Shown in pieces: positions 17,004 through 25,804 of a stretch of 64,000 nt of DNA. The stretch is from UBA935 sp031556725. Lineage in GTDB: Bacteria > Bacillota > Clostridia > Lachnospirales > Lachnospiraceae. The notes beneath the pieces were generated by a model that searched no databases, was not told the origin of the DNA, and saw nothing but the letters and a program-made list of their open reading frames with translations. The stretch is taken from positions 62,001 through 126,000 of the forward strand of contig JAVBSL010000014.1 in assembly GCA_031556725.1 (NCBI GenBank), read 5' to 3'. Position 1 is the first letter of the stretch; the number at the start of each line of letters is the position of its first letter. A program made the position numbers and the translations under genes.

Positions 17004-17900
17004 ATGGAACAGGCTATTAATTTATTTATTACTTATTTACATAATATCAAGAAAACATCGGGTAATACAGAGATGTCTTATAGAAGAGATTTGATTAAGG
17101 TACAGAGTTTTATGGAAGCACAAGGGGTTGATGGGGTATCGGAAATTACCACCACTAATCTGAATTCATATATTTTATTTTTAGAAAAAAATCAGTTTTC
17201 AGCAGCAACGATTTCCAGAAATATTGCATCGATTAAGGCTTTTTATCACTATATGTACAAAGAAGGAATGGTGGAGCAGGACGTTTCGGATATGCTCAAA
17301 GCACCTAAGATTGAAAAGAGAGCACCAGAGATTCTTACCCCGGAGGAAGCAGTCAGGCTGTTGGAGCAACCTTTAGGAGATTCACCTAAGGAAATAAGAG
17401 ACAAAGCGATGCTGGAACTTCTTTATGCCACCGGAATCAGGGTAACTGAGTTGATTACCTTAAAGGTTTCGGATGTAAATCTACAGATGGGGTATGTTAT
17501 TTGTAAGGACATCAGTAAGGGAGCCGAAAAAGAACGGGTCATACCTTTTGGAAATGAAGCCAGAAACGCATTACTGCGTTATTTAAACGGAACCCGGATT
17601 AATATGCTTGCTGATGCCCAATCAGAATATTTATTTACCAATTGTTCGGGGAAACCCATGAGCCGGCAGGGATTTTGGAAGCTGATAAAATATTATGCTA
17701 AAAAAGCAAATATCGTATCGGATATCACACCTCATACCTTACGCCACTCATTTGCGGCTCATTTAGTGAAAAATGGCGCTGACTTGCGAAGCGTGCAGGA
17801 GATGTTAGGTCATTCCGATATTTCCACCACGCAGATTTATGCCAATATGAATCATATTCGTATTAGGGACGTGTATACGAAAGCACATCCCAGACGTTAA
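17004..17900 (+). CDS. xerD: Site-specific tyrosine recombinase XerD
   Basis: Tyrosine recombinase (298 aa, the usual Xer length) that resolves chromosome dimers at dif with XerC. The N-terminal SAM-like core-binding domain spans about 1-90. Catalytic residues are visible: Arg in LLYATGIRVTELI, Lys after DISKGAEKERV, HTLRHSFAAHL (His-x-x-Arg), GHSDISTTQIY (His and the Tyr nucleophile). ATG 17004 follows GGGAGGGAG. The position after spoIIM matches the Bacillus ripX/xerD locus, so it is the chromosomal recombinase rather than a mobile-element integrase. Confidence 0.92.
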   Translation: MEQAINLFITYLHNIKKTSGNTEMSYRRDLIKVQSFMEAQGVDGVSEITTTNLNSYILFLEKNQFSAATISRNIASIKAFYHYMYKEGMVEQDVSDMLKAPKIEKRAPEILTPEEAVRLLEQPLGDSPKEIRDKAMLELLYATGIRVTELITLKVSDVNLQMGYVICKDISKGAEKERVIPFGNEARNALLRYLNGTRINMLADAQSEYLFTNCSGKPMSRQGFWKLIKYYAKKANIVSDITPHTLRHSFAAHLVKNGADLRSVQEMLGHSDISTTQIYANMNHIRIRDVYTKAHPRR

Positions 17901-17930
17901 AAAAATTCCGGTTTGCACCGGAATTTTTTA
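17901..17930. terminator. Bidirectional terminator between xerD and aroF
   Basis: AAAAATTCCGG and CCGGAATTTTT flank a TTTGCA loop; both strands have a U-tract, suiting the two convergent genes. It touches the stop codon of the minus-strand gene. Confidence 0.85.
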
Positions 17931-18953
17931 ATATTCAGCAATATCATATATCAATTTTTCTGAAGCTTCCCAGCCCAGACAGGCATCGGTAATGGATTTC
18001 CCGTAAATGCCCCCGCCAATTTTTTGGCTGCCTTCTTCAATATAACTTTCAACCATAACTCCTTTTACCAGGCTGTGGATATCGGAGCTTAATTTTCGGC
18101 TGTGCATCACCTCTTTGACGATGCGGATCTGCTGCTCGAACTGTTTGTTGGAATTATTGTGATTGGCATCGATCACGCAAGCCGGATTAAGTAAATCTCT
18201 TTCATTATACAGATCCAGCAGTAATTGCAGATCTTCATAATGATAGTTGGGCAGGCTCTGCCCGTGCTTGTTGACCGCACCCCGAAGAACGGTGTGAGCC
18301 AGGGGATTACCGGTGGTATTTACTTCCCAGCCGCGATAGATAAATGAGTGTCCCTGTTGGGCGGCATATACCGAATTCAGCATAACGGTAAAGTCACCGC
18401 TGGTAGGGTTTTTCATGCCGGCAGGAACATCAAAACCGCTGACGGTAAGACGATGCTGCTGGTCTTCAACCGAGCGGGCACCGATGGCAACATAGGAAAG
18501 GATATCCGATACATAGCGCCAGTTTTCAGGATAGAGCATTTCATCCGCAGCAGTAAGCCCGGATTCTTCGATAGCCCGGATGTGCATCTTCCGCATGGCA
18601 ATCAGGCCGGCAAGAAAATCAGGTTTTTTCTCCGGATCGGGTTGATGGATAATTCCCTTATAGCCCTCTCCGGTGGTACGGGGCTTATTGGTATAGATTC
18701 GGGGAATCAGAATCAGCTTATCTTTAACATTTTCATTGACTTTGGCTAAACGGCTCACATAGTCGCATACGGCATCTTCATTGTCTGCGGAGCAGGGGCC
18801 GATAACAACTAAAAATTTATTGCTTTCACCGGTTAGTACCTTACGGATTTCTTCGTCACGTTCCTGTTTTAACTTCACTAAATTGTCAGGAAGTGAATAT
18901 TCTCCGCGGATCGCATCCGGGGTGGGTAATTTTTTTATAAATTCAAATGACAT
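17928..18953 (-). CDS. aroF: 3-deoxy-7-phosphoheptulonate (DAHP) synthase, AroF/AroG type
   Basis: First enzyme of the shikimate pathway (341 aa): condenses phosphoenolpyruvate and erythrose-4-phosphate. Family blocks are VVIGPCSADNEDAVCDYVSR, IPRIYTNKPRTTGEGYKG, the GARSVEDQQHR segment, CVIDANHNNSNKQFEQQ and EEGSQKIGGGIYGKSITDAC, matching the type I-alpha (E. coli AroFGH-like) enzymes, which are usually feedback-inhibited by an aromatic amino acid. The start follows GAGAGG. It is divergent from aroA and has its own promoter, so two shikimate genes sit head to head. Confidence 0.93.
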   Translation of the reverse strand: MSFEFIKKLPTPDAIRGEYSLPDNLVKLKQERDEEIRKVLTGESNKFLVVIGPCSADNEDAVCDYVSRLAKVNENVKDKLILIPRIYTNKPRTTGEGYKGIIHQPDPEKKPDFLAGLIAMRKMHIRAIEESGLTAADEMLYPENWRYVSDILSYVAIGARSVEDQQHRLTVSGFDVPAGMKNPTSGDFTVMLNSVYAAQQGHSFIYRGWEVNTTGNPLAHTVLRGAVNKHGQSLPNYHYEDLQLLLDLYNERDLLNPACVIDANHNNSNKQFEQQIRIVKEVMHSRKLSSDIHSLVKGVMVESYIEEGSQKIGGGIYGKSITDACLGWEASEKLIYDIAEY

Positions 18954-18980
18954 TTTTCTACCTCTCTATTTTCTTGCCTT

Positions 18981-19009
18981 ATTATAGTATATAAATCATG
19001 AAGGTGCAA
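18981..19009 (-). promoter_or_regulatory. Promoter of the DAHP synthase gene
   Basis: Read on the minus strand, TTGCAC (19009-19004) and TATAAT (18986-18981) are separated by 17 bp. Confidence 0.65.
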
Positions 19010-19015
19010 TATTAT

Positions 19016-19044
19016 TTGACGAGGTAAATAATAAATAGTAAGAT
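19016..19044 (+). promoter_or_regulatory. Promoter of the aroA-hflX transcript
   Basis: TTGACG (19016-19021) and TAAGAT (19039-19044) are 17 bp apart, back to back with the aroF promoter 6 bp away, so one bound regulator could affect both. Confidence 0.5.
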
Positions 19045-19081
19045 ACTAATAGTAATGCAAAATGAATGACAGGTGATTAAT

Positions 19082-20386
19082 ATGAAAGTAACCGATCCAT
19101 ATCCGGTTCCCCGTTTAACCGATAAAAAAGATATTATCGTGACCGTGCCGGGATCAAAAAGTATGACCAATCGAGCCATGGTACTGGCTGCTCTTTCCCA
19201 TCAAAAATGTGTTTTGAAAGGGGTTCTTTTCAGTGATGACTCAAGGGCTGTTTTAGAATGTCTAACCTTACTGGGATTTGTATTGGAAGTTGATGAAAGC
19301 ATAAAGACAGTTACCATACAAGGATGCGGCGGACAGATTCCCAATCGAAAGGCCGTTATAAATGTAAGAAGTGCCGGAACAGCGGCTCGTTTTCTGACCG
19401 TGATGTTAGCTTTGGCAGGGGGAGAATATACGCTGCAGGCATCAGAACAGATGAAAAAGCGTCCTATGGAGCCTTTATTATCGATTTTGCGAAGTGCCGG
19501 AGCAGAAATCAATTGTCTGGAAGAAGAGGGGCACTTTCCTTTTATCATAAAGTCGGCGGATCTTTCGATGGAAGAAGTGACCATTGACACGGGAGTCAGC
19601 AGTCAATTTGCCAGTGCTTTACTGATGACCGGAATTTTATTACCGTCAGGACTGAAGGTAAATCTGGAAGGCAGCCGGACTTATGGTTCTTATATTACCA
19701 TTACACTGCGGATGATGGAACAGTTTGGTATTTCGGTAAAAAGAGATGGTAATCAGTGTGTGGTTCCATCCATCATGCCCTTTGGACTGAATGAATATCA
19801 AATCGAACCGGATGTATCCGGAGCCTGCTATTTTTATGGAATGGCGCTGCTTTTGGGGTGTGATGTATCGGTAAAAAATGTGCATAAAGATTCGTTGCAG
19901 GGAGATATTAAATTTTTAGAGATATTAGAAAAAATGGGATGTCTTATAGTGGAGGATCCAGAGGGAGTTTGGGTAAAAGGCAGTCAGGTAAAGACCTTTC
20001 CGGGAATGGACATAGATATGAAGGATTTCTCCGATCAGACCATGACCATGGCGGTATTGGCGCCCTTTGCCGAGAACGAAACCTGTATCAGAAATGTGGG
20101 CCATATCCGTTTTCAAGAGTCGGACCGGATCAGTGCCATTATCACGGAATTAACGAGAATCGGGGTTGTCTGTAAAGAAATTGAAGAGGGAACGGGAATC
20201 CTCATCCAGCCGGGTCAGGTGATGGGGGGAGAAATAGAAACTTATGAAGATCATCGAATGGCCATGGCATTTACTTTGATCGGATTAAAGACCGGAAATA
20301 TTGTAATAAAAAATCCGGGCTGCTGCGCTAAGACGTTTGAAAATTATTTTGAGGTCATTGAACAAATTGTGAACAGGAATGTATAA
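19082..20386 (+). CDS. aroA: 3-phosphoshikimate 1-carboxyvinyltransferase (EPSP synthase)
   Basis: Sixth shikimate-pathway enzyme (434 aa), joining shikimate-3-phosphate and PEP. Motifs visible are PGSKSMTNRAMVLAAL (substrate-binding loop), NVRSAGTAARFLTVMLAL, MKKRPMEPLL, the DFSDQTMTMAVLAPFA region and YEDHRMAMAFTLIG. The loop reads AGTAARF where classic class I enzymes read GNAGTAMR, so it is closer to the divergent EPSP synthases often found in clostridia. ATG 19082 lies 6 nt after AGGTG. It is followed closely by hflX. Confidence 0.88.
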   Translation: MKVTDPYPVPRLTDKKDIIVTVPGSKSMTNRAMVLAALSHQKCVLKGVLFSDDSRAVLECLTLLGFVLEVDESIKTVTIQGCGGQIPNRKAVINVRSAGTAARFLTVMLALAGGEYTLQASEQMKKRPMEPLLSILRSAGAEINCLEEEGHFPFIIKSADLSMEEVTIDTGVSSQFASALLMTGILLPSGLKVNLEGSRTYGSYITITLRMMEQFGISVKRDGNQCVVPSIMPFGLNEYQIEPDVSGACYFYGMALLLGCDVSVKNVHKDSLQGDIKFLEILEKMGCLIVEDPEGVWVKGSQVKTFPGMDIDMKDFSDQTMTMAVLAPFAENETCIRNVGHIRFQESDRISAIITELTRIGVVCKEIEEGTGILIQPGQVMGGEIETYEDHRMAMAFTLIGLKTGNIVIKNPGCCAKTFENYFEVIEQIVNRNV

Positions 20387-20400
20387 GGAAAAGGAATAGA

Positions 20401-21681
20401 ATGGAACAGAGAAAAGAAGAGCAATGGGAAAAAGTTCTCCTGGTGGGTGTGAATACAGGAAAAGAGGAAGATTTTGAAGCCTGCATGGAAGAACTGGGAA
20501 GTCTGGCAGAGGCCTGTATGATGGAACCGGTAGGGGAAATCGTCCAGAATATGGAGATGATCAATAAAGCACTCTATGTGGGAACCGGTAAGGTTGCGGA
20601 GATTAAACAGTCAGCCGAGTTTTTGGAAGCGGAAGTGGTGATTTTTTATGATTCTTTGTCACCTTCACAGCTTCGGAATCTGCAAAAAGAGATTGGCAAG
20701 CCGGTAATGGACCGAACGGCTTTGATTTTAGATATTTTTGAGCGCAGAGCCAAAACCAGAGAAGCTAAGTTACAGGTGGAAACAGCTAAATTGCAGTATT
20801 TACTACCCCGTCTGGTGGGTATGCATGAAGCCCTCACCAGACAGGGCGGTGCCAGCGGCAGTATGAGCAGCAAGGGAGCCGGAGAGAAAAAACTGGAGTT
20901 GGATCGCCGTAGGATCGAACATCGGATCACTGAATTGAAGCGGGAACTGGAAACAGTAGCGGGAGACCGGGAAGTTCAGCGAAAGAAACGGATGGCGGCC
21001 AGAATTCCGCTGGTTTCACTGGTAGGTTATACCAATGCCGGAAAGTCTACCATTATGAATGCAATGGTGGATACTTATATGCAGGAAGAAAGTAAGCTGG
21101 TACTGGAAAAGGACATGCTTTTTGCTACTTTGGAGACTACCATTCGCCGGATTGAAACCGGCAGCAATCAAGATTTTCTGCTGTCCGATACGGTTGGATT
21201 TATCCACAAGCTTCCCCATGGTTTGGTGAAAGCTTTCCATTCAACCTTAGAAGAGGTAAAAAATGCAGATTTGCTGCTTCACGTGGTGGATTGTTCGGAC
21301 GAACATTATAAGGAGCATATCAAAGTAACCCTGGAAACCTTACAGGAGCTGGAGGCAGCTAACATCCCCATGATTACCATTTATAATAAGGCGGATAAGT
21401 GCATGCCGGATATTCCCATTGTCAGAGATGACAACCGCATCTATATGTCGGCCAAGCAAAGAGTCGGGTTGCCGGAACTGGTAGAGATGATTATTGCCAA
21501 GATTTATGCGGATTTTGTGGAAACAGAATTTTTGATCCCTTACTGTGAGGGAAGCGTAGTGTCTTATTTTATGGACAATGCGGTGGTAAAGGAGAAGCAA
21601 TATCTGGAAGAAGGCATTGAACTTAAGGTGAGATGCCATAAAGCAGATCGTGACAAGTATAAGTGGTATGAAAAGGGATGA
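20401..21681 (+). CDS. hflX: Ribosome-associated GTPase HflX
   Basis: HflX GTPase (426 aa) that binds and splits stalled 70S ribosomes under stress. The N-terminal domain includes the glycine-rich LTRQGGASGSMSSKGAGEKK segment followed by the LDRRRIEHRITELKREL helix pair. The G domain has G1 GYTNAGKST, G3 DTVGF, and G4 NKAD. A C-terminal extension of about 60 residues follows. The gene ends inside the start region of the next gene. Confidence 0.92.
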   Translation: MEQRKEEQWEKVLLVGVNTGKEEDFEACMEELGSLAEACMMEPVGEIVQNMEMINKALYVGTGKVAEIKQSAEFLEAEVVIFYDSLSPSQLRNLQKEIGKPVMDRTALILDIFERRAKTREAKLQVETAKLQYLLPRLVGMHEALTRQGGASGSMSSKGAGEKKLELDRRRIEHRITELKRELETVAGDREVQRKKRMAARIPLVSLVGYTNAGKSTIMNAMVDTYMQEESKLVLEKDMLFATLETTIRRIETGSNQDFLLSDTVGFIHKLPHGLVKAFHSTLEEVKNADLLLHVVDCSDEHYKEHIKVTLETLQELEAANIPMITIYNKADKCMPDIPIVRDDNRIYMSAKQRVGLPELVEMIIAKIYADFVETEFLIPYCEGSVVSYFMDNAVVKEKQYLEEGIELKVRCHKADRDKYKWYEKG

Positions 21682-21688
21682 CAGGAGT

Positions 21689-22996
21689 ATGAAGATACAC
21701 ATCGGCAAAAGGATATGGAAAACAGCATTAGCGGTTTTTGTGTGTTTTCTGATCTATATGCTCAGAAGCGAGCAGGCATTTCCTTTTTTCTCAACGATAA
21801 CAGCGATATTGTGTATGCAGCCCTATGTGGGCAATATCTGGAAGGTGGCGGGAAACCAGCTTCTGGGAACTTTTGTGGGGGCGGCATATGGGTTGCTGGT
21901 TTTGTGTCTGTTTAAATATGTTTTTCCAGACACAGGCACACTGGTGATAATTATAGCAATATCTTTATGTATCGTACCGGTTATCAAAACAGCGGTTTTA
22001 ATCGGAAAAGCGGAAATGTCACATTTTGTGTGTGTGGTTTTTTTATGTATTGCGGTATACCTGTTTCAGCAGGGAGATCCTTTTTTCTATGTATTGGACA
22101 GAATTCTGGATACCATTATCGGAATTGTCGTGGCACTGGTTATTAATTCGGTTTCTCTGCCCAGAAGGCGGCGGAGAGAACTGTTGTTTGTTTCCGCTTT
22201 TGATGACTCATTGATGACTAGGGACCAACAGCTATCATCCTTTAGTAAGGTGGAGTTAAACCGGATGATTGCGGATGGTGCTAATTTTACTATTTCCACC
22301 GAACATACACCGGCCTCATTGATGGAGTTTTTTGCTGAGATTGCTTTTAATTTACCGGTAATTGCCATGAACGGAGCGGTATTGTATGATATAGCCGGGA
22401 ATAAATATATTCACAAAGTACCGCTAAGGCGGGATATTGCAGAGGCGTTAGGTGAAATTATGACTGAGGAAAAAGCCGGATGCTTTTATAATGGCTTGAT
22501 TCAGGACACCTTGCTGATTTATTTTGAAGATTTTGAAAATATGGCCATGCAGGAGATGTTTCGGGAATTGCGAAAAAATCCATATCGTAATTATGTCTGG
22601 GGAAAGCTGCCGGATAATATCAAGATTCTTTATTTATATGTTATTGATGAGACAGAGAAAATAGAGAGGATTATCGCTCGCATCAGAGAAAGCGAAGTAG
22701 GTGATAAGGTGCGGCTGGTAACCGGTACAGAAGAAAAATACCCCGGTTACAGTTACTTGAAAATATATGCTTGTGAAGCCACCAGACACAATATGATTGC
22801 TTATTTGAAGCAGATTATCGGCGCGGAAGCGACCATTACTTTCGGTAATGAAGAGGGAAAATATGATTTTGTCATTAAAGACGGTAGCGAGGATCGGGTA
22901 GTGCGGATTATGAAATCGCTGTATCGCCCCTTAATTTGGCAGAAATCAGATGAAAAGAAAATAAAAAAGATTAAGGAAAAGTTGAAGTCAAGATGA
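21689..22996 (+). CDS. FUSC/aromatic-acid-exporter-like membrane protein fused to a degenerate Cof-type HAD domain
   Basis: Two-part protein (435 aa). Residues 1-155 hold about five hydrophobic segments in the pattern of ArAE_1/FUSC exporters, starting IGKRIWKTALAVFVCFL with TITAILCMQPYVGN. After a basic RRRRRE stretch, residues about 164-420 follow the layout of Cof-type HAD phosphatases: a strand then AFDDSLM (170-176) where active enzymes read DLDGTLL, then LPVIAMNGAVLYD, the family's cap-entry motif. The first catalytic Asp is Ala and the glycine is missing, so the domain is probably a non-catalytic sensor. The start is uncertain: AGGAG is only one base from ATG 21689, and ATG 21668 is an alternative. 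It overlaps the next gene by ATGA. Confidence 0.68.
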   Translation: MKIHIGKRIWKTALAVFVCFLIYMLRSEQAFPFFSTITAILCMQPYVGNIWKVAGNQLLGTFVGAAYGLLVLCLFKYVFPDTGTLVIIIAISLCIVPVIKTAVLIGKAEMSHFVCVVFLCIAVYLFQQGDPFFYVLDRILDTIIGIVVALVINSVSLPRRRRRELLFVSAFDDSLMTRDQQLSSFSKVELNRMIADGANFTISTEHTPASLMEFFAEIAFNLPVIAMNGAVLYDIAGNKYIHKVPLRRDIAEALGEIMTEEKAGCFYNGLIQDTLLIYFEDFENMAMQEMFRELRKNPYRNYVWGKLPDNIKILYLYVIDETEKIERIIARIRESEVGDKVRLVTGTEEKYPGYSYLKIYACEATRHNMIAYLKQIIGAEATITFGNEEGKYDFVIKDGSEDRVVRIMKSLYRPLIWQKSDEKKIKKIKEKLKSR

Positions 22997-23709
22997 GCAT
23001 GAGATTAAACAAGTATATTTCTGCCGCCGGCATCTGTTCCCGCAGGGAGGCTGACCGCCTGATTGAAAGCGGAAGGGTAATGGTGGATGGTCAAATGGCA
23101 CAGGCAGGTATGCAGGTGGAGGATGGCAGCGAAGTTCTGGTAAACGGTAAAAGTATTGGAAGCAGCACCCCCAAAAAGGTGGTGCTGGCTTATTATAAGC
23201 CAATCGGAGTGACCTGTACCGAACGTGACAGACATGCGGAAAAAGCTTTAGGTGAAATTTTTAAATATCCGGTTCGGGTAACCTATGCCGGCCGATTGGA
23301 CAAAGACTCGGAAGGGCTTTTGCTGATGACAAATGACGGTGCATTGATTGAACGGATGATGCGGGGAAGCAATGGTCATGAAAAGGAATATGTGGTCAAA
23401 GTAGATAAAGAAATTGATGAAGAGTTTTTAAGGAGAATGGAAACGGGTGTTTTTTTAAAAGAACTGAAAGTGACCACCAGACCTTGCCGGATAAAAGCGG
23501 AAGGAAAGTATACACTTGACATAATTTTGACCCAAGGGGTCAATAAACAGATAAGAAGAATGTGTCAGGAATTGGGATTTCAAGTAAAAAGTTTAAAAAG
23601 AATCAGGGTAGTGAATATTCAACTTGCAAAATTAAGGCCGGGAGAATACCGCGAGATAATCGGAGAAGAATTACGGGTGTTATATAAAAGCTGCAATATG
23701 GAGCAGTAA
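22993..23709 (+). CDS. rluF: 23S rRNA pseudouridine synthase, RluF-like (S4 domain)
   Basis: RsuA/RluB-family pseudouridine synthase (238 aa). The N-terminal S4 RNA-binding domain is RLNKYISAAGICSRREADRL; the catalytic Asp is in AGRLDKDSEGLLLMTNDG; the C-terminal block is GVNKQIRRMCQELGFQVK. The motif GSNGHEKEYVV, close to GNDHEKEYLV of E. coli RluF, favours RluF (U2604) over RluB or RsuA. ATG 22993 overlaps the upstream stop (ATGA), indicating translational coupling; a second ATG at 22999 is also possible. Confidence 0.88.
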   Translation: MSMRLNKYISAAGICSRREADRLIESGRVMVDGQMAQAGMQVEDGSEVLVNGKSIGSSTPKKVVLAYYKPIGVTCTERDRHAEKALGEIFKYPVRVTYAGRLDKDSEGLLLMTNDGALIERMMRGSNGHEKEYVVKVDKEIDEEFLRRMETGVFLKELKVTTRPCRIKAEGKYTLDIILTQGVNKQIRRMCQELGFQVKSLKRIRVVNIQLAKLRPGEYREIIGEELRVLYKSCNMEQ

Positions 23710-23772
23710 ATCCCCGTTTTAAGGGATTTTCGGCCACCACAATATCTGGTAGGGAAGGAAATTAGGAGAATT

Positions 23773-25737
23773 ATGCTTACAAAAAAAGAAAAAATCAATC
23801 AGATCAAACAGTTAACCGAACAGCTGAGTGCAGCATCTAAGGCTTATTACGCGGAAGACCGGGAGATTATGAGTAATTTTGAATATGACCGGCTCTATGA
23901 TGAACTAAGTGCACTGGAGCAGGAAACAGGGATGATCCTGGCTAATAGTCCTACACTACATGTAGGATATGAAGCGGTGGACGAATTACCCAAAGAAAAA
24001 CATGAAAAACCGATGCTTTCTCTGGGAAAGACCAAAAGCCGGGAAGAATTGGCTGATTGGCTGAAAGACCAGGAGGCTCTTTTGTCGTGGAAACTGGACG
24101 GTTTGACAGTTGTACTCACTTATAATGACGGAAAACTTGCAAAAGCCGTCACTCGCGGTAACGGAGAGGTGGGTGAGGTAGTAACGAACAATGCAAGGGT
24201 GTTCCGGAACCTCCCGATGACCATAGAATTTAAGGGTGAATTGATTTTACGGGGGGAAGCGGTGATTACATATTCCGATTTTGCGTTTATTAATTCACAG
24301 ATTCCCGAAGCGGAAGAAAAATATAAGAATCCACGAAATCTTTGCAGCGGTTCGGTGCGGCAGTTGAACAATGAAATAACAGCTGACAGGCATGTGAGAT
24401 TTTATGCCTTTTCTCTGGTGAAGGCCGGGGGGGTGGATTTTCATAACAGCCGGGCCACACAATTTATTTTTTTGCAGGAACAGGGATTTGAAGTAGTTGA
24501 CTATGTTAAGGTGACGAAAGAAACTGTGCTTGAGGCAGTAGACGGGTTTGAAAATAAGATCAAAGGGTATGAGATACCTTCGGACGGGCTGGTAATCAGT
24601 TATGATGATATTTCCTATGGGGATTCTTTGGGAGCAACTTCCAAATTTCCCAGAGATTCCATTGCTTTTAAATGGGCGGATGAACAACGGGAGACCAAAC
24701 TGCTGGAAATCGAGTGGAGCCCCAGTCGTACCGGCCTGATCAATCCGGTGGCAATTTTTGAACCGGTGGAGCTTGAGGGAACCACAGTGAGCCGGGCATC
24801 GGTGCATAATATCAGTATCTTACGGGGATTGAAGCTGGGAATCGGAGATCAGATTACCGTATATAAGGCCAATATGATCATTCCTCAGATTGCTGAAAAT
24901 CTCACCGGAAGTGATAATGTGGAGATCCCCGAGGTGTGTCCGGTCTGCGGAAGGGAAACCCAGATCAAACAGGTGAATGAAGTACAGTCTCTGTACTGTG
25001 TGAATCCGGAATGTGAATTGAAGAAAATCAAGTCCTTTACCCTGCTGGTGAGCCGGGACGCATTAAATATAGAAGGAATGTCGGAAGCAACTTTGGAAAA
25101 ATTTATCGCCAAAGGCTATATTCATTCTTTGGCGGATATTTTTCATTTGGATAGATATAAAGATGAAATTGTATCAATGGAAGGATTTGGCGAGAAGTCC
25201 TATCAAAATCTGATTAACAGTATCGAAACAGCAAGAGAGACCACCCTTCCCAGAATTATCTATGGTTTGGGGATTGCCAATATCGGTTTGGCCAATGCCA
25301 AGATGATCTGCAGAGAATATGGCTATGACATCGAAGAGATGCGGCGGGCTGATGTGGAAGAACTGAGTCAGATTGAAGGTATCGGAGGCGTGATTGCAGC
25401 TACTTTTTGTGATTTTTTTAGAGAAGAGAAGAATAACCGGCAATTGGATGAGTTATTGGACGAGGTTAATATTATCGTGGAGCAAATCCAGGAGAATCAG
25501 AACCTGGCCGGACTTAATTTTGTTATAACAGGAAGTCTGAACGGCTATGAGAACCGGGAGGAATTAAAGGATATTATCGAAAAGCGGGGAGGTAAGGTTA
25601 CCGGCAGTGTTACCGGTAAGACCACGGCGTTGATCAATAATGACAATACCTCCACATCTTCCAAAAATAAGAAAGCTAAGGAACTGGGTGTACCAATCCT
25701 CACCGAAGCAGAATTTTCCGAACAATATTTGCAGTAA
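23773..25737 (+). CDS. ligA: NAD+-dependent DNA ligase
   Basis: LigA (654 aa) seals DNA nicks in replication and repair using NAD+. Domains in order: Ia (YYAEDREIMSNFEYDRLYDEL), nucleotidyltransferase with the AMP-accepting Lys107 in SWKLDGLTV, OB fold, four-Cys zinc finger (CPVCGRE ... CVNPEC), helix-hairpin-helix repeats, and a C-terminal BRCT domain (LAGLNFVITGSLNGYENREE). Some usually strict positions differ: SPTLHVGYE replaces the family's SPTQRVGG. It is therefore a somewhat divergent LigA and could be one of two in the genome. Confidence 0.92.
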   Translation: MLTKKEKINQIKQLTEQLSAASKAYYAEDREIMSNFEYDRLYDELSALEQETGMILANSPTLHVGYEAVDELPKEKHEKPMLSLGKTKSREELADWLKDQEALLSWKLDGLTVVLTYNDGKLAKAVTRGNGEVGEVVTNNARVFRNLPMTIEFKGELILRGEAVITYSDFAFINSQIPEAEEKYKNPRNLCSGSVRQLNNEITADRHVRFYAFSLVKAGGVDFHNSRATQFIFLQEQGFEVVDYVKVTKETVLEAVDGFENKIKGYEIPSDGLVISYDDISYGDSLGATSKFPRDSIAFKWADEQRETKLLEIEWSPSRTGLINPVAIFEPVELEGTTVSRASVHNISILRGLKLGIGDQITVYKANMIIPQIAENLTGSDNVEIPEVCPVCGRETQIKQVNEVQSLYCVNPECELKKIKSFTLLVSRDALNIEGMSEATLEKFIAKGYIHSLADIFHLDRYKDEIVSMEGFGEKSYQNLINSIETARETTLPRIIYGLGIANIGLANAKMICREYGYDIEEMRRADVEELSQIEGIGGVIAATFCDFFREEKNNRQLDELLDEVNIIVEQIQENQNLAGLNFVITGSLNGYENREELKDIIEKRGGKVTGSVTGKTTALINNDNTSTSSKNKKAKELGVPILTEAEFSEQYLQ

Positions 25738-25757
25738 TCGCAAGATTATTGTATACT
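25729..25757 (+). promoter_or_regulatory. Promoter of metA
   Basis: TTGCAG (25729-25734) and TATACT (25752-25757) are 17 bp apart; the -35 overlaps the end of ligA. The short leader shows no SAM or T-box riboswitch. Confidence 0.55.
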
Positions 25758-25804
25758 TGTTTTCATATAAAAAGTTCATGCTGAAATGAGAGGAAGAAAG
25801 AAAA

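Noticed and set aside
25738..25804. SAM or T-box riboswitch upstream of metA
   Set aside because: The leader is only about 50 nt and contains no conserved element or terminator.
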